Shown: positions 32,653 to 42,010, counted from the first letter of the stretch. The stretch: 64,000 nucleotides of DNA from Kribbella sp. VKM Ac-2569 (GCF_004216905.1 NZ_SGXJ01000004.1:558001-622000); one strand, 5' to 3'. Notes: generated from the sequence alone by a model not told the origin. Numbers and translations are program-made.

Positions 32653-34864
32653 GGAAGATCTGGAGTCGCTGCCCACCCGGGACCTGCTGGAGCAGGCCGC
32701 GGAGTGCCGCACGGTGGCCAGCCGGGCCGACGCGCGGCTGCTGGAATCCGCCCAGATCTACGCCGACCGCTTCCACCCCTCCGTGTGTGAACCCCGCCCC
32801 ACCCGCCGCGCCTGTGACGGCCGCGAACGCGCCGTCGTCCTGGGTGGCGAGGGCTGTCCGGAGATCGCCGAGTTCGCGATCGCCGAGTTCGCCGTCGTGG
32901 TCGGGGTCTCGCCCGGCGTCGGCCGCGACCTGCTCGCCGACGCGTTGGCGTTGCGGCACCGGTTCCCCCTGACCTGGGCCCGGATCCAGGCCGGCGAGGC
33001 CACTCCGTGGAAGGCCCGCCAGATTGTGCGGGCGTGTATGAACCTCGACCATGCCGCCGCCGAGTACGTCGACCGCAAGGTCGCCGCGATCGTCGACAGC
33101 ATCTCGCCGTACCGGCTGGAGAAGATCGTCCGCGCGGCCCGCAAACACGCCGACCCGGCCCGCGCCGCGGCTGAAGCGGCCGAGGCGGCCGACGACCGCG
33201 GTGTCTATATCGGGCGCGGTGACGGTCACGGCAACAAGACCATCTACATCAAGGCCCCCGCCGGCGCGGTCAACCGGTGCAACACCACCATCACCGACAT
33301 CGCCGAAGCCCTCAAGAAGTTCGGCGACACCCGCCCGTTCCAGCACCGCCGCGCCGACGCCATCGACATCCTCTCCGACCCCGCCTTCACCCAAGAACTC
33401 CTCGCCCAAGCCCGCATCCAACCCCAGACCGACCCGCCGGACCCGGCAACCAGCTCCACCGAACCCGAGCCAGCCACCAACCACGAACCCAGCACCCCCA
33501 CAATGCCGAACAACCCGACGGCGCCGAACAAGCCGACGGCGCCGAACGACGCGGTGGTGCCGAAGAACAGGGTGGTGCAGGACGACTCGGTGGTTCAGGA
33601 TCCGGTGGTGCCCAGCGGCGGGATGCCGAACGATGCGGCCCCGCTGGATGACGTGGTGGTACCGGGCGAGGCGGTGTTGCCGGTTACTGAGAGCGGCGGG
33701 GACGGGACGCACACCAGCCCCCTCGACCTGCCGCTTCCCGGCGCCCGACGCCTACCAGACCTGCTTGAGCCAGCGGACCCGCTGGAGTCAGCAGGTCCGC
33801 TCGAACCAGCGGTCCCGCTCGAGCCATCGGACTCGCTGGAACGTCCGGGGTCGCTCGAACTGGTGGAGCCGGCGGGTCCGCCAGACGATCCATGGCTGGA
33901 AGCCGCAGCGCCCTACGACCCCGACCCACCAACTGACCCGTATGACCGGCGAACACCACCCGGTCCCGCGGACCCACGGACCGAACCCGACCAGGGCTCG
34001 GCGATGGATCCTGCCGCGCTGCGGGCACTCCGCGTCCGGCTCGCGCAAATCAAGCAAGACGCCTACGCCAACCCGAGCTACCCCGCCCATCCCGGCAACC
34101 CCAACGCCCAGAACGGCCAGCCCGACCCAGGCACCCCAGCCCAACCGAATAGGCCACGCAACCCAGGTGCTCCTGCCCACCCGGGCAACTCACGTGACCC
34201 AGGCGCCCCTGCTCACCCGGGCAGCTCACATAACCCGCGCAGTCCGCATGACCTGGGAAGTTCAAGTGATCCGGGCAGTTCAGCCGAGCTCGAGTGCGCG
34301 GTGACTCCGGCACGACAGGATGACGGGACCAAGGGACAGGTGCGTCCACGGCGGGCGCGTGCAGGACAGGTACGTCCGGGACAGACCGAGGTCGTCGTAC
34401 ACCTCACCGACCACACCCTGGCCACTGGCTGCGGCGTGCTGCGCGCCGAAACCATCGGGCCACTGCTCGCGGCTCAGCTCACCGAACTCGTCGGTTACGG
34501 CCCGTACACGGTGAAGCCGGTCATCGACCTCAACGACGCCAAGAGCGTCGACGCGTACGAGATCCCGACCTGGATTCGTGAACGCGTCAAGCTGATGCAC
34601 CCGGCCGAACTGTTCCCGTACGGCACTCGCGAGACCACCAACGCGATTGACCTGGACCACATCGAGCCATACGACCCGCACGGACCAACCGGGCAGACGA
34701 GCACCACGAATCTCGCGCCGCTCGGCAGGTTCGGGCACCGGGTGAAGACCCACGCGCGCGGATGGAGCGTGCGCCGGATCGACAACAAGACACTCGAATG
34801 GACCACGCCCCACGGGTTCATCTTCCACGTCGACCCCACCGGCACCCATCGAATCGACCCGTGA
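32645..34864 (+). CDS. DUF222/13E12-type protein with HNH nuclease-like C-terminus
   Basis: A 739-residue protein in three parts. Residues 1 to about 260 are the DUF222 (13E12 repeat) domain: SLPTRDLLEQAAECRTVASRADARLLESAQIYADR at the start, and LRHRFPLTWARIQAGEATPWKARQIVRA in the middle. Residues about 260-570 form a disordered linker rich in Pro, Asp, Asn, Thr and Gly with several short repeats (NNPTAPNKPTAPND; PAHPGN). Residues about 570-739 return to the family with NAIDLDHIEPYDP, STTNLAPLGRFGHRVKTH and GWSVRRID, an HNH layout with DLDHI, Asn and His. Such genes are multi-copy and LexA-regulated in mycobacteria. The linker is unusually long. Confidence 0.88.
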   Translation: MFEEDLESLPTRDLLEQAAECRTVASRADARLLESAQIYADRFHPSVCEPRPTRRACDGRERAVVLGGEGCPEIAEFAIAEFAVVVGVSPGVGRDLLADALALRHRFPLTWARIQAGEATPWKARQIVRACMNLDHAAAEYVDRKVAAIVDSISPYRLEKIVRAARKHADPARAAAEAAEAADDRGVYIGRGDGHGNKTIYIKAPAGAVNRCNTTITDIAEALKKFGDTRPFQHRRADAIDILSDPAFTQELLAQARIQPQTDPPDPATSSTEPEPATNHEPSTPTMPNNPTAPNKPTAPNDAVVPKNRVVQDDSVVQDPVVPSGGMPNDAAPLDDVVVPGEAVLPVTESGGDGTHTSPLDLPLPGARRLPDLLEPADPLESAGPLEPAVPLEPSDSLERPGSLELVEPAGPPDDPWLEAAAPYDPDPPTDPYDRRTPPGPADPRTEPDQGSAMDPAALRALRVRLAQIKQDAYANPSYPAHPGNPNAQNGQPDPGTPAQPNRPRNPGAPAHPGNSRDPGAPAHPGSSHNPRSPHDLGSSSDPGSSAELECAVTPARQDDGTKGQVRPRRARAGQVRPGQTEVVVHLTDHTLATGCGVLRAETIGPLLAAQLTELVGYGPYTVKPVIDLNDAKSVDAYEIPTWIRERVKLMHPAELFPYGTRETTNAIDLDHIEPYDPHGPTGQTSTTNLAPLGRFGHRVKTHARGWSVRRIDNKTLEWTTPHGFIFHVDPTGTHRIDP

Positions 34865-35506
34865 GTCTCTCCCGGGTCGCCGCGCCCAGCTGAGTCACAG
34901 CGCAGACCTCAACGAGCCACTGAGCCAGACCCGGATAGGTGGCGTGGTTGCGACGAGTTGGTGCCGCGAGCTCGTGCGATTGCAGCTCGAGTCTTGTCGG
35001 GCTGATCTGTGGGCAGTCTTGTCCGACTCGCCAAAGCGGGGCCAACCCAACATCTGCAGGGTCGAGGTGTGCTGCCGTCGATCACGATCCACATCCGGGC
35101 GCTTCGAGGTCGAGCCGGGCCGCACGTGCCGTCGGCGCCGGAGCGGTCCGCGAGCCGCGGTCGGGTTTCGGTGCCAGATAGATCAGCGACGGTGTACTCG
35201 CTCGATGCTGCCGTCCCGGCGCGACGCGGGATGGCGCTCCGGTACGCCGACACCGGCGACCATCGGTACGTCGCTAGCCGAACGGCGCGTCTAGAGCCGG
35301 CGCTTGGCGTGTGCCCAACCACGAGAGCACCGACGCCGTCCGGCGTGACGCGGAGCGACCTGATGCGGACGGGCCTGACGCGGGGTAGGACCGCACCGGG
35401 CAGCGTGACGGGTCGGCGTGAGGCCGGCCGGGGCGGGCGGCGTCGCGCAAGGCGAACGGGGTGTGGGGCTGGGCGGAGTGGGGTGGGGCAGGTTTGCGTG
35501 CGGCTT
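34865..35506. other. 640-nt gap without a recognisable gene
   Basis: Several short frames exist on both strands, but none has a ribosome site, typical codon use or recognisable motifs. The end (35350-35510) is repetitive and G-rich. It may hold a decayed gene next to the HNH locus, but nothing can be named. Confidence 0.5.
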
Positions 35507-36106
35507 CTAGGTCGGTTGTAGGAGGCGGGTGATGGTTGTGTGGAGGGTCTTGTTGGCGGTTCGGGTGGTGAGGCGGCCGGTGGCTACGGATTCGCCGGCG
35601 GCGTGGCCGAGGGTGATGAGGGTGGTGACCAGCCAGTGGGCGGGGAGGTCGCGGGTGATCTCGCCGGCGCGTTGACCGCGGCGGATCAGGCGCTCTAGGC
35701 GGTCCGCTACCGGGTCGTGGCGCTCGTCGTGGGTGCCGGGCTGCGGCGTGTTGGGGGTGCTGGTGTGCGGTAGGTGTAGCAGGAGTGGGTGGCGTTCGAA
35801 CGTTCGCCAGGCCAGGTCGATGAGGCGTAGTACGTTGCCGAGGGCCGGTCCTTGATCGAGGTCGAGGGCGTCGATCGCCTCCAGCGTCTCGGCTGTGAGT
35901 TCGTCGAGGGCGGCGTTCAGCAGTACGTCGCGGGACGAGAAGTGCGCGTACACGGTCTGTCTGGTGACGTGGGCCGCCTCGGCGATCCGTTCCAGGCTGG
36001 CGTCGGGCTGCTCGTCGAGGAGGACGATCGCCGCGGCCAGGATCGCCGCCCGGCTTCGGTCCGCGTCCGCTCGGCGCCGGCGTCGTACCGGCTTGATCTC
36101 TGACAC
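35507..36106 (-). CDS. TetR-family transcriptional regulator
   Basis: A 199-residue repressor. RADADRSRAAILAAAIVLLDEQPDASLERIAEAAHVTRQTVYAHFSSRDVLLNAALD is the TetR helix-turn-helix, and the rest is an all-helical ligand domain. The GTG at 36106 lies inside the first of two identical operators. Longer frames to 36241 would run through the divergent gene and its operator and are not credible. It is expected to repress itself and the divergent pair at 36144-36721. Confidence 0.9.
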   Translation of the reverse strand: MSEIKPVRRRRRADADRSRAAILAAAIVLLDEQPDASLERIAEAAHVTRQTVYAHFSSRDVLLNAALDELTAETLEAIDALDLDQGPALGNVLRLIDLAWRTFERHPLLLHLPHTSTPNTPQPGTHDERHDPVADRLERLIRRGQRAGEITRDLPAHWLVTTLITLGHAAGESVATGRLTTRTANKTLHTTITRLLQPT

Positions 36107-36149
36107 CTTGTCAAGGTTAGTGGATCTGCTTATCTTTGACAGCATGTCA
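36101..36149. promoter_or_regulatory. Twin TetR operators TGACA-N3-TGTCA
   Basis: Two copies of the dyad, at 36101-36113 and 36137-36149, are centred 36 nt apart. The first covers the TetR GTG, and the second covers the ATG of the SnoaL-like gene. A repressor bound to both would block transcription in both directions. Confidence 0.8.
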
Positions 36150-36524
36150 GATTTAAGCGCACGGGAGTTCGTCGCGGACTTCTTCGAGTCGTTCACACGG
36201 GAGGTCGTTGCGGGCGGCGACGCTGTGGCGGTCGTGGACAAGTACTACACGCCAGACATCGAGCAGATCGCCGATGGCATCACGCTCGACCGGCAGCGGC
36301 TGATCGATCACCTCCGCCCGGTGCGGAAGAACGTGGTTTCCTGCTCGTACGACGTACACGAGGCGATCCGTACGAGCGACCGGGTCGCTGCGCGGTTCAC
36401 GATCCACGCGGAGTTGCGGCGCGGGCGGAAGATCGCGACCGAGGTGTACCTGTTCGGCGAGTTGGCGCCCGACGGTCGAATGCGCCGTACGACGCAGGCG
36501 ACCCGGGACGTGAGCGCGTCATGA
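36144..36524 (+). CDS. SnoaL-like small protein
   Basis: A 126-residue NTF2-like protein. LSAREFVADFFESFTREVVAGGDAVAVVDKYYTPDIEQIADG and EVYLFGELAPDGRMRRTTQAT fit the SnoaL-like fold. The start codon lies within a TetR operator, so translation is probably leaderless. It overlaps the copper-chaperone-like gene by ATGA (36521-36524). Confidence 0.8.
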   Translation: MSDLSAREFVADFFESFTREVVAGGDAVAVVDKYYTPDIEQIADGITLDRQRLIDHLRPVRKNVVSCSYDVHEAIRTSDRVAARFTIHAELRRGRKIATEVYLFGELAPDGRMRRTTQATRDVSAS

Positions 36525-36721
36525 CGACGTTCCGGGTGCTGGGTATGACCTGCAGCCACTGCGTCGGGTTCGTCACCGAGGAGCTCGAGACGCTGCCCGG
36601 TGTGGAGTCGGTCAGGGTGGATCTGCCGACCGGAATGGTTGCCCTGGTCACCGATCGGCCCGTCGACCCAACCGCGATCCGAACCGCTGTGGAGGCGGCC
36701 GGCTACGAGGTCGAGGGGTGA
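36521..36721 (+). CDS. Heavy-metal-associated (HMA) copper-chaperone-like protein
   Basis: A 66-residue ferredoxin-like fold. GMTCSHC (Cys11 and Cys14) is the Cu(I)-binding site, and the GVESVRVDLPTGMVALVTD and AVEAAGYEVEG segments are standard. No P-type ATPase lies beside it; its operon partner is a SnoaL-like protein under a TetR regulator, which is unusual for a copper chaperone. Confidence 0.92.
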   Translation: MTTFRVLGMTCSHCVGFVTEELETLPGVESVRVDLPTGMVALVTDRPVDPTAIRTAVEAAGYEVEG

Positions 36722-36769
36722 CGAGACGCATTCCGACTGTACGTCGGAGCGGTCGTCACCCCCTCGGCG

Positions 36770-39229
36770 TCAGCGGACAGTGAAGCCGGCCTTGCGGAAG
36801 GCGTCGGCGAGAGAGGTCTCGTCCATCGGGGTCTCGGTCTGGTTGCCACGACCACCGGACCCCCGGTTGCCACCACGACCACCCTGACCACCCGAGCCGC
36901 CAGACCCACGCCCCTGACCGCCCTGACCGCCGGACCCTCCAGGACCGCGACCCTGACCGCCTGGCCCGCCGGACCCACGCCCCCGACCGCCGCCCTGACC
37001 GCCTTGGCCGCCACCTTGTCCACGGCCCTGGCCGCCCGCTTGGCGTCCGCCTGAGCCGAGCTCGTCGTCCAGGCGCAGCGTGAGGGAGATCCGCTGGCGC
37101 GGGATGTCGACCTCGAGCACCTTCACCATCACGATGTCGCCCGGCTTGACCACCTCGCGCGGGTCCTTCACGAAGGTCTTCGACAACGCCGACACGTGCG
37201 CCAACCCGTCCTGGTGCACACCGATGTCGATGAACGCACCGAACGCGGCCACGTTCGTGACCTGGCCCTCCAGCTTCATCCCCGGCTTCAGGTCCGCGAT
37301 CTTGTCCACACCCTCGGCGAACACCGCGGTCTTGAAGGCCGGCCGCGGGTCCCGGCCCGGCTTCTCGAGCTCGGCCAGGATGTCGGTCACCGTCGGCAGA
37401 CCGAACATGTCGTCGACGAAGTCCGCCGCCTTCAGCCGCTTCAGCTCCGCCGATCCGATCAGCGCCTTCAGGTCCGAACCGGTCGCGTCGAGGATCCGCC
37501 GTACGACGGGATACGACTCCGGGTGCACGCTGGACGCGTCGAGCGGGTCGTCGCCCTCGGGGATCCGGAGGAACCCGGCCGCCTGCTCGAACGCCTTCGG
37601 CCCGAGGCGTGCCACGTCCTTCAGCGCCGTACGCGACGCGAACGGGCCGTTGACGTCACGGTGCTGCACGATGTTGTCCGCCAGGCCGGGCGTGATGCCG
37701 GAGACCCGGGTGAGCAGCGGCGCGGACGCCGTGTTCAGGTCGACGCCGACCGCGTTCACACAGTCCTCGACGACCGCGTCGAGCGAGCGGGACAGGGAGT
37801 TCTCCGGGAGGTCGTGCTGGTACTGGCCGACGCCGATCGACTTCGGGTCGATCTTCACCAGCTCGGCCAGCGGGTCCTGCAGTCGGCGGGCGATCGAGAC
37901 CGCGCCGCGCAGCGAGACGTCCATCCCGGGCAGTTCCTGGGACGCGAACGCCGACGCGGAGTAGACGGACGCGCCGGCCTCGGAGACGACGGCCTTGGTG
38001 AGCTTGAGTTCTGGGTGCTTGGCGATCAGCTCGGCCGCCAGCTTGTCAGTCTCGCGCGACGCCGTACCGTTGCCGATAGCAATCAGCTGTACGTCGTGCG
38101 CGGCCGCCAAAGCCGCGAGGGTGGCGATCGACTTGTCCCACTGGTTCTGCGGGACGTGCGGATAGATGACGCCGGTGTTGACGACCTTGCCGGTCGCGTC
38201 CACGACGGCGACCTTCACGCCGGTGCGGAAGCCCGGGTCGAGGCCCATCGTGGCGCGGGTGCCGGCCGGGGCGGCCAGCAGCAGATCGCGCAGGTTGGCC
38301 GCGAACACCCGGATCGCCTCGTCCTCGGCGACCTGCCGCAACCGCATCCGCAGGTCGATGCCGAGGTGCACCAGGATCTTCGTCCGCCATGCCCAGCGGA
38401 CCGTCTCCACGAGCCACTTGTCGGCCGGGCGGCCCTGGTTCTCGACGCCGACCTTGCGGGCGATGGTGGTCTCGTACTCCGTCGGTCCGTCGACCTCCAC
38501 GCCCGCGGGCAAGGGCTCGATGGTGATTGTCAGCACGTCTTCCTTCTCGCCGCGGAACAGCGCGAGGATCCGGTGCGACGGCATCTTCGTGAACGGCTCG
38601 TCGAACTCGAAGTAGTCCGAGAACTTCGCCCCGTCCGTCTCTTTGCCCTCACGGACGGCGGAGGCCAACCGCCCCTGCTCCCACAGTCGCTCCCGCAACG
38701 AGCCGATCAGGTCGGCGTCCTCGGCGAACCGCTCGACGAGGATTGCCCGGGCGCCGTCGAGTGCGGCCTGCGGGTCCGGGACCTCGGCGTTCACGAACAC
38801 CGCGGCGGCGGCGATCGGCTCGACGTCGGGGTCGGCCATCAGCCCGTCGGCGAGCGGCTCGAGGCCGTTCTCGCGGGCGATCATCGCCTTGGTACGGCGC
38901 TTGGGCTTGAACGGGAGGTAGATGTCCTCGAGCCGCGACTTGGTGTCGGCCTCCAGGATCGACGCCTTCAGGGCGTCGTCGAGCTTGCCCTGGCTCTCGA
39001 TCGAGTCGAGCACGGTCTGCCGCCGCTCCTCGAGCTCCCGCAGGTACCGCAGGCGCTCCTCGAGGGTGCGCAGCTGGGCATCGTCCAGCATCCCGGTGAC
39101 CTCTTTGCGGTATCGCGCGATGAACGGGACCGTCGATCCCTCGTCCAGCAGCGCCACCGCTGCCCGCACCTGGTTCTCACCGACCTCCAGCTCGCCGGCG
39201 ATCCGCTGCTCGATCGACTGCACCACCAC
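36770..39229 (-). CDS. tex: RNA-binding transcriptional accessory protein Tex
   Basis: An 819-residue cytosolic protein acting in transcription and RNA handling. The order is Tex N-terminal helical domain (VQSIEQRIAGELEVGENQVRAAVALLDEGSTVPFIARYRKEVTG), YqgF-like RNase-H fold (LGLDPGFRTGVKVAVVDATGKV type segment), helix-hairpin-helix domain (NTASAPLLTRVSGITPGLADNIVQHRD), and S1 domain (KPGMKLEGQVTNVAAFGAFIDIGVHQDGLAHVSALS). After the S1 domain comes an 80-residue Gly/Arg/Gln-rich tail (GGRGRGSGGPGGQGRGPGG) before a short conserved end. The GTG at 39229 has GAGGGG at 8-nt spacing. Confidence 0.95.
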   Translation of the reverse strand: MVVQSIEQRIAGELEVGENQVRAAVALLDEGSTVPFIARYRKEVTGMLDDAQLRTLEERLRYLRELEERRQTVLDSIESQGKLDDALKASILEADTKSRLEDIYLPFKPKRRTKAMIARENGLEPLADGLMADPDVEPIAAAAVFVNAEVPDPQAALDGARAILVERFAEDADLIGSLRERLWEQGRLASAVREGKETDGAKFSDYFEFDEPFTKMPSHRILALFRGEKEDVLTITIEPLPAGVEVDGPTEYETTIARKVGVENQGRPADKWLVETVRWAWRTKILVHLGIDLRMRLRQVAEDEAIRVFAANLRDLLLAAPAGTRATMGLDPGFRTGVKVAVVDATGKVVNTGVIYPHVPQNQWDKSIATLAALAAAHDVQLIAIGNGTASRETDKLAAELIAKHPELKLTKAVVSEAGASVYSASAFASQELPGMDVSLRGAVSIARRLQDPLAELVKIDPKSIGVGQYQHDLPENSLSRSLDAVVEDCVNAVGVDLNTASAPLLTRVSGITPGLADNIVQHRDVNGPFASRTALKDVARLGPKAFEQAAGFLRIPEGDDPLDASSVHPESYPVVRRILDATGSDLKALIGSAELKRLKAADFVDDMFGLPTVTDILAELEKPGRDPRPAFKTAVFAEGVDKIADLKPGMKLEGQVTNVAAFGAFIDIGVHQDGLAHVSALSKTFVKDPREVVKPGDIVMVKVLEVDIPRQRISLTLRLDDELGSGGRQAGGQGRGQGGGQGGQGGGRGRGSGGPGGQGRGPGGSGGQGGQGRGSGGSGGQGGRGGNRGSGGRGNQTETPMDETSLADAFRKAGFTVR

Positions 39230-39376
39230 GTCCGATTCCCCTCTACGCCCAACAACCGCCGAGCATTCTGCCCCGGCCAGGACCCATATCCTTCCCCATC
39301 CCACCCTCCACCCCGAAACTCGCATCTCATCCACCTGTGGACAACCCGTGCGATCATCACCATCGGGAGGGATCAG

Positions 39377-39766
39377 ATGGGCCGAACCAGCAGGTACGTC
39401 GAGCGCATGTTCAAGCCGCCACCCGTCCTGCTGCGGGTGGTCAGCCTGGTAGTGCCGCTGCTTCTCGTCGTCCAAGCCGTCCATGGACCGACCTTGGAGA
39501 ACATCCTGACGGCCACCTTCGCCACGGTTCTGATGCTCCCGACGGGCGTCGCGCCGAAGGCCTTCCCGGCCTGGGTGTCGGCCCTCGAGCGGAAGTACCC
39601 ACTGCTCGGCTACGTCTTCATGTTCCTGCTGGTGGCTTGTGGGGCCTTCGTGCTCCTGACAGACGTTCTCGACCGCAGACCAAGCGCCCTCATCGCTCTC
39701 GCGCTCGCTCTGGTCCTCGTCCTCGTCAGCCATTTGTTCCGGCGTCGTCGGGGCGCCCGGGAATAA
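39377..39766 (+). CDS. Small membrane protein, unknown
   Basis: A 129-residue protein with about four hydrophobic segments (VLLRVVSLVVPLLLVVQAV; ILTATFATVLMLPTGV; LLGYVFMFLLVACGAFVLLT; LIALALALVLVLVSHLF) and a basic C-terminus RRRRGARE. GGGAGGGA lies before the ATG. It is divergent from tex. No family is recognised. Confidence 0.6.
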   Translation: MGRTSRYVERMFKPPPVLLRVVSLVVPLLLVVQAVHGPTLENILTATFATVLMLPTGVAPKAFPAWVSALERKYPLLGYVFMFLLVACGAFVLLTDVLDRRPSALIALALALVLVLVSHLFRRRRGARE

Positions 39767-39767
39767 C

Positions 39768-39802
39768 GAACTCCCCGAGACCACGGTGGTCTCGGGGAGT
39801 TC
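39768..39802. terminator. Near-perfect 35-nt bidirectional terminator
   Basis: GAACTCCCCGAGACCAC and its complement GTGGTCTCGGGGAGTTC flank a single G, between convergent genes ending at 39766 (+) and 39815 (-). Confidence 0.85.
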
Positions 39803-39814
39803 GGTGTACGTCGG

Positions 39815-41293
39815 TCACGCAGCTTCTAGGGCGAGTTCCTCTTCGACGACCTCACCCTGCTTAGCAGGCCTCATGACCGTGACGGCGATGGCTACTGCGG
39901 CGGCGACGATCACGGCGGCGATGGCGAAGGACAGGTGGTAGCCGTCGGTCAGGGCGTCCAGGGCGGGCTTGGTGTCGGCGACCGAGGCGGTGCGGGTCGC
40001 GGACAGCGTCGCCAGGACGGCCAGGCCGAGGGCGGCGCCGACCTCGCCCATGGTGCCGATGAGGCCGGAAGCCAGACCGGCGTCCTCGGGCTTCACGTCC
40101 GACATCGACAGGCCCATCAGAGCCGGGAAGCAGATGCCGCCGCCCAGACCCAGCAGCGCCAGTACCGGCAGGACGTGGACAACGTAGTTGCCACCGACCG
40201 GGGCCTGCGTGAACAGGGCCAGTCCGACCACGATCAGCACCAGTCCGACGATCAGCGGGCGGCGCGGGCCGAAGCGCATCACCAGCTTCTCGGAGTACCT
40301 CACCGACAGCAGCCCCATCACCACGGTGGTCGGCAGGAACGCCAGTCCGATCTCCAGAGCGTCGTACCCGAGCACGCGCTGCAGGTACAGCGAGCCGAGG
40401 AAAAAGATGCCGAACATCCCGGAGGCGGACAGTGCCTGGATCAGGTTGGCGCCGGTCAGGGTGCGGGAGCGGAAGATCCGCAGCGGCACCAGCGGGTTGG
40501 CGGCGGTCGCCTCGCGGACGATGAATCCGGCCAGCAGCACCAGCGTCACCGCAGTCAGCACCAGCGTCCGCGGAGCGGTCCAGCCGAGCTCAGCGGCCGG
40601 CTTGACGATGGTGAACACGCCGACCATCAGTGCTGCGGTGATCAGCACCGCGCCAGGTACATCGGTGCCCTTGCCGATCCCCAGGCCTTTGTCCTTCTCG
40701 ATCAGCTTCACGGCCAGTACGACGGTCAGCACGCCGATCGGCAGGTTCACGAAGAAGATCCAGTGCCAGCTGATCGCCTGCGTCAGTACGCCGCCTGCCA
40801 GCAGGCCGATCGACCCACCGGCGGACGCGACGAACGCGTACATGCCGATCGCCTTGGCCTGCTCCCGCGGCTCGGGGAACAGCGTCACGATCATGCCCAG
40901 GATCACTGCGGAGGTCAGTGCGCCGCCAACACCCTGGATGAACCGGGCGATGACCAGCACCTCCTGCGACCCAGCCAGACCGCAGAGCACAGAGGCGGCG
41001 GTGAAAACAACCAGTCCGGCGACGAAGACGTTCCGCCGACCGAGGAGGTCGCCGAGCCGACCGGCCAGCAGCAGGAGGCCGCCGAACGCGATCAGGTAGG
41101 CGTTCACCACCCACGCGAGGGAGGAGCTCGTGAAGCCCAGGTCGTCCTGGATGGCCGGGAGGGCCACGTTCACCACGGTCACGTCGAGCACGATCATCAA
41201 CATGCCCGCGCAGAGGGTGTAGAGCGCCAGCCGGCGCGAGCGGCCGCCCTGCGCAGCCGGCGCAGTCGCCAGGGTGTCGGTCGTCGCGTACAT
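39815..41293 (-). CDS. MFS drug exporter, EmrB/QacA (DHA2) family
   Basis: A 492-residue 14-helix exporter. LDVTVVNVALPAIQDDLGF in helix 1 is the DHA2 signature, AGRLGDLLGRRNVFVAG is motif A, and ARFIQGVGGALTSAVILGMI and GGSIGLLAGGVLTQAISWHWIFFVNLPIG are motifs B and C. Its tail is acidic (GEVVEEELALEAA). The ATG at 41293 has AAGGAG. The regulator is not adjacent; the YesL-like gene upstream on the same strand is 59 nt away. Confidence 0.93.
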   Translation of the reverse strand: MYATTDTLATAPAAQGGRSRRLALYTLCAGMLMIVLDVTVVNVALPAIQDDLGFTSSSLAWVVNAYLIAFGGLLLLAGRLGDLLGRRNVFVAGLVVFTAASVLCGLAGSQEVLVIARFIQGVGGALTSAVILGMIVTLFPEPREQAKAIGMYAFVASAGGSIGLLAGGVLTQAISWHWIFFVNLPIGVLTVVLAVKLIEKDKGLGIGKGTDVPGAVLITAALMVGVFTIVKPAAELGWTAPRTLVLTAVTLVLLAGFIVREATAANPLVPLRIFRSRTLTGANLIQALSASGMFGIFFLGSLYLQRVLGYDALEIGLAFLPTTVVMGLLSVRYSEKLVMRFGPRRPLIVGLVLIVVGLALFTQAPVGGNYVVHVLPVLALLGLGGGICFPALMGLSMSDVKPEDAGLASGLIGTMGEVGAALGLAVLATLSATRTASVADTKPALDALTDGYHLSFAIAAVIVAAAVAIAVTVMRPAKQGEVVEEELALEAA

Positions 41294-41352
41294 TCCGGTC
41301 TCCTTGTAGTTCGTCGTAGTGGCCTTACACCTCTACGTCGAACCAGGAGGGA

Positions 41353-41970
41353 TCAGATTGACACGTCTTCAGAAGTTTTTTCGCGAGGCGGTCGTGAGAG
41401 CGCGTACGCCGTGAGCGCCGGGACCAGTCCGGACCCGACAAGAAGCAGTGTCGGCACCACGGACGACAGCGCGAACCAGGTGAGCAGTACGACGACTGCG
41501 CCGGCCACCGGGAGCGGTCGGCGCAGCAGGAACAGGTTCGCGGACCGGAACAGCGACTTGACCGTGGAGGTCTCCGGCGCCGCGGGCAGGATCGCCAGCC
41601 CGCTCAGGTACAGCCCCAGGATCATTCCGGTGAGCGGGATCAGGACGGCGAGCGCGAAGATCCGCGCCGGACCGTGCGCGTTCGCCCAGAAAGAGAGTCC
41701 GAAGGCCAGCAGGACTGCGCCGACCCACAGACCGAACGCGGGCAGCCAGAACCGCTTCATCGCCCAGCGGAACTCCTTGAAGAACCTCCGCATCAGCTTC
41801 GGCTTCTCCTGGCTGATCGCGTCCGGGACCACCCGCTGCATCGCGAACGCGGCCGGAAACAGGGTCAGGATGCCCAGGCTGATCACCACGAAGACCAGTT
41901 GCAGCATCAGCAGGTCGCCGACGACCGCGAGCCTCGACAGCACGCTGCTCGTCCGGTTGGCCTTCTCCAC
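41353..41970 (-). CDS. YesL-like (DUF624) membrane protein
   Basis: A 205-residue protein with five or six membrane helices. LLMLQLVFVVISLGILTLFPAAFAMQRVV and FWLPAFGLWVGAVLL fit the YesL/DUF624 family, which is regularly found with carbohydrate ABC importers. This agrees with its place divergent from the regulator of the sugar transporter at 43247. The GTG at 41970 has AGGAG. Role unknown. Confidence 0.85.
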   Translation of the reverse strand: MEKANRTSSVLSRLAVVGDLLMLQLVFVVISLGILTLFPAAFAMQRVVPDAISQEKPKLMRRFFKEFRWAMKRFWLPAFGLWVGAVLLAFGLSFWANAHGPARIFALAVLIPLTGMILGLYLSGLAILPAAPETSTVKSLFRSANLFLLRRPLPVAGAVVVLLTWFALSSVVPTLLLVGSGLVPALTAYALSRPPREKTSEDVSI

Positions 41971-42010
41971 CGATCGTCTCCTCGTTCCGTACGGGCGGGT
42001 CCTGATCGTA

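Noticed and set aside
34909..35322. 137-codon minus-strand frame in the 640-nt gap, considered as a decayed transposase
   Set aside because: No transposase motif (DDE, HUH or recombinase) could be found in any frame, and no terminal inverted repeats were seen.
37196..39766. Long plus-strand frame opposite tex
   Set aside because: Only its last 130 codons (from 39377) form a real gene; the rest is antisense to tex with Arg/His/Val-rich shadow composition.
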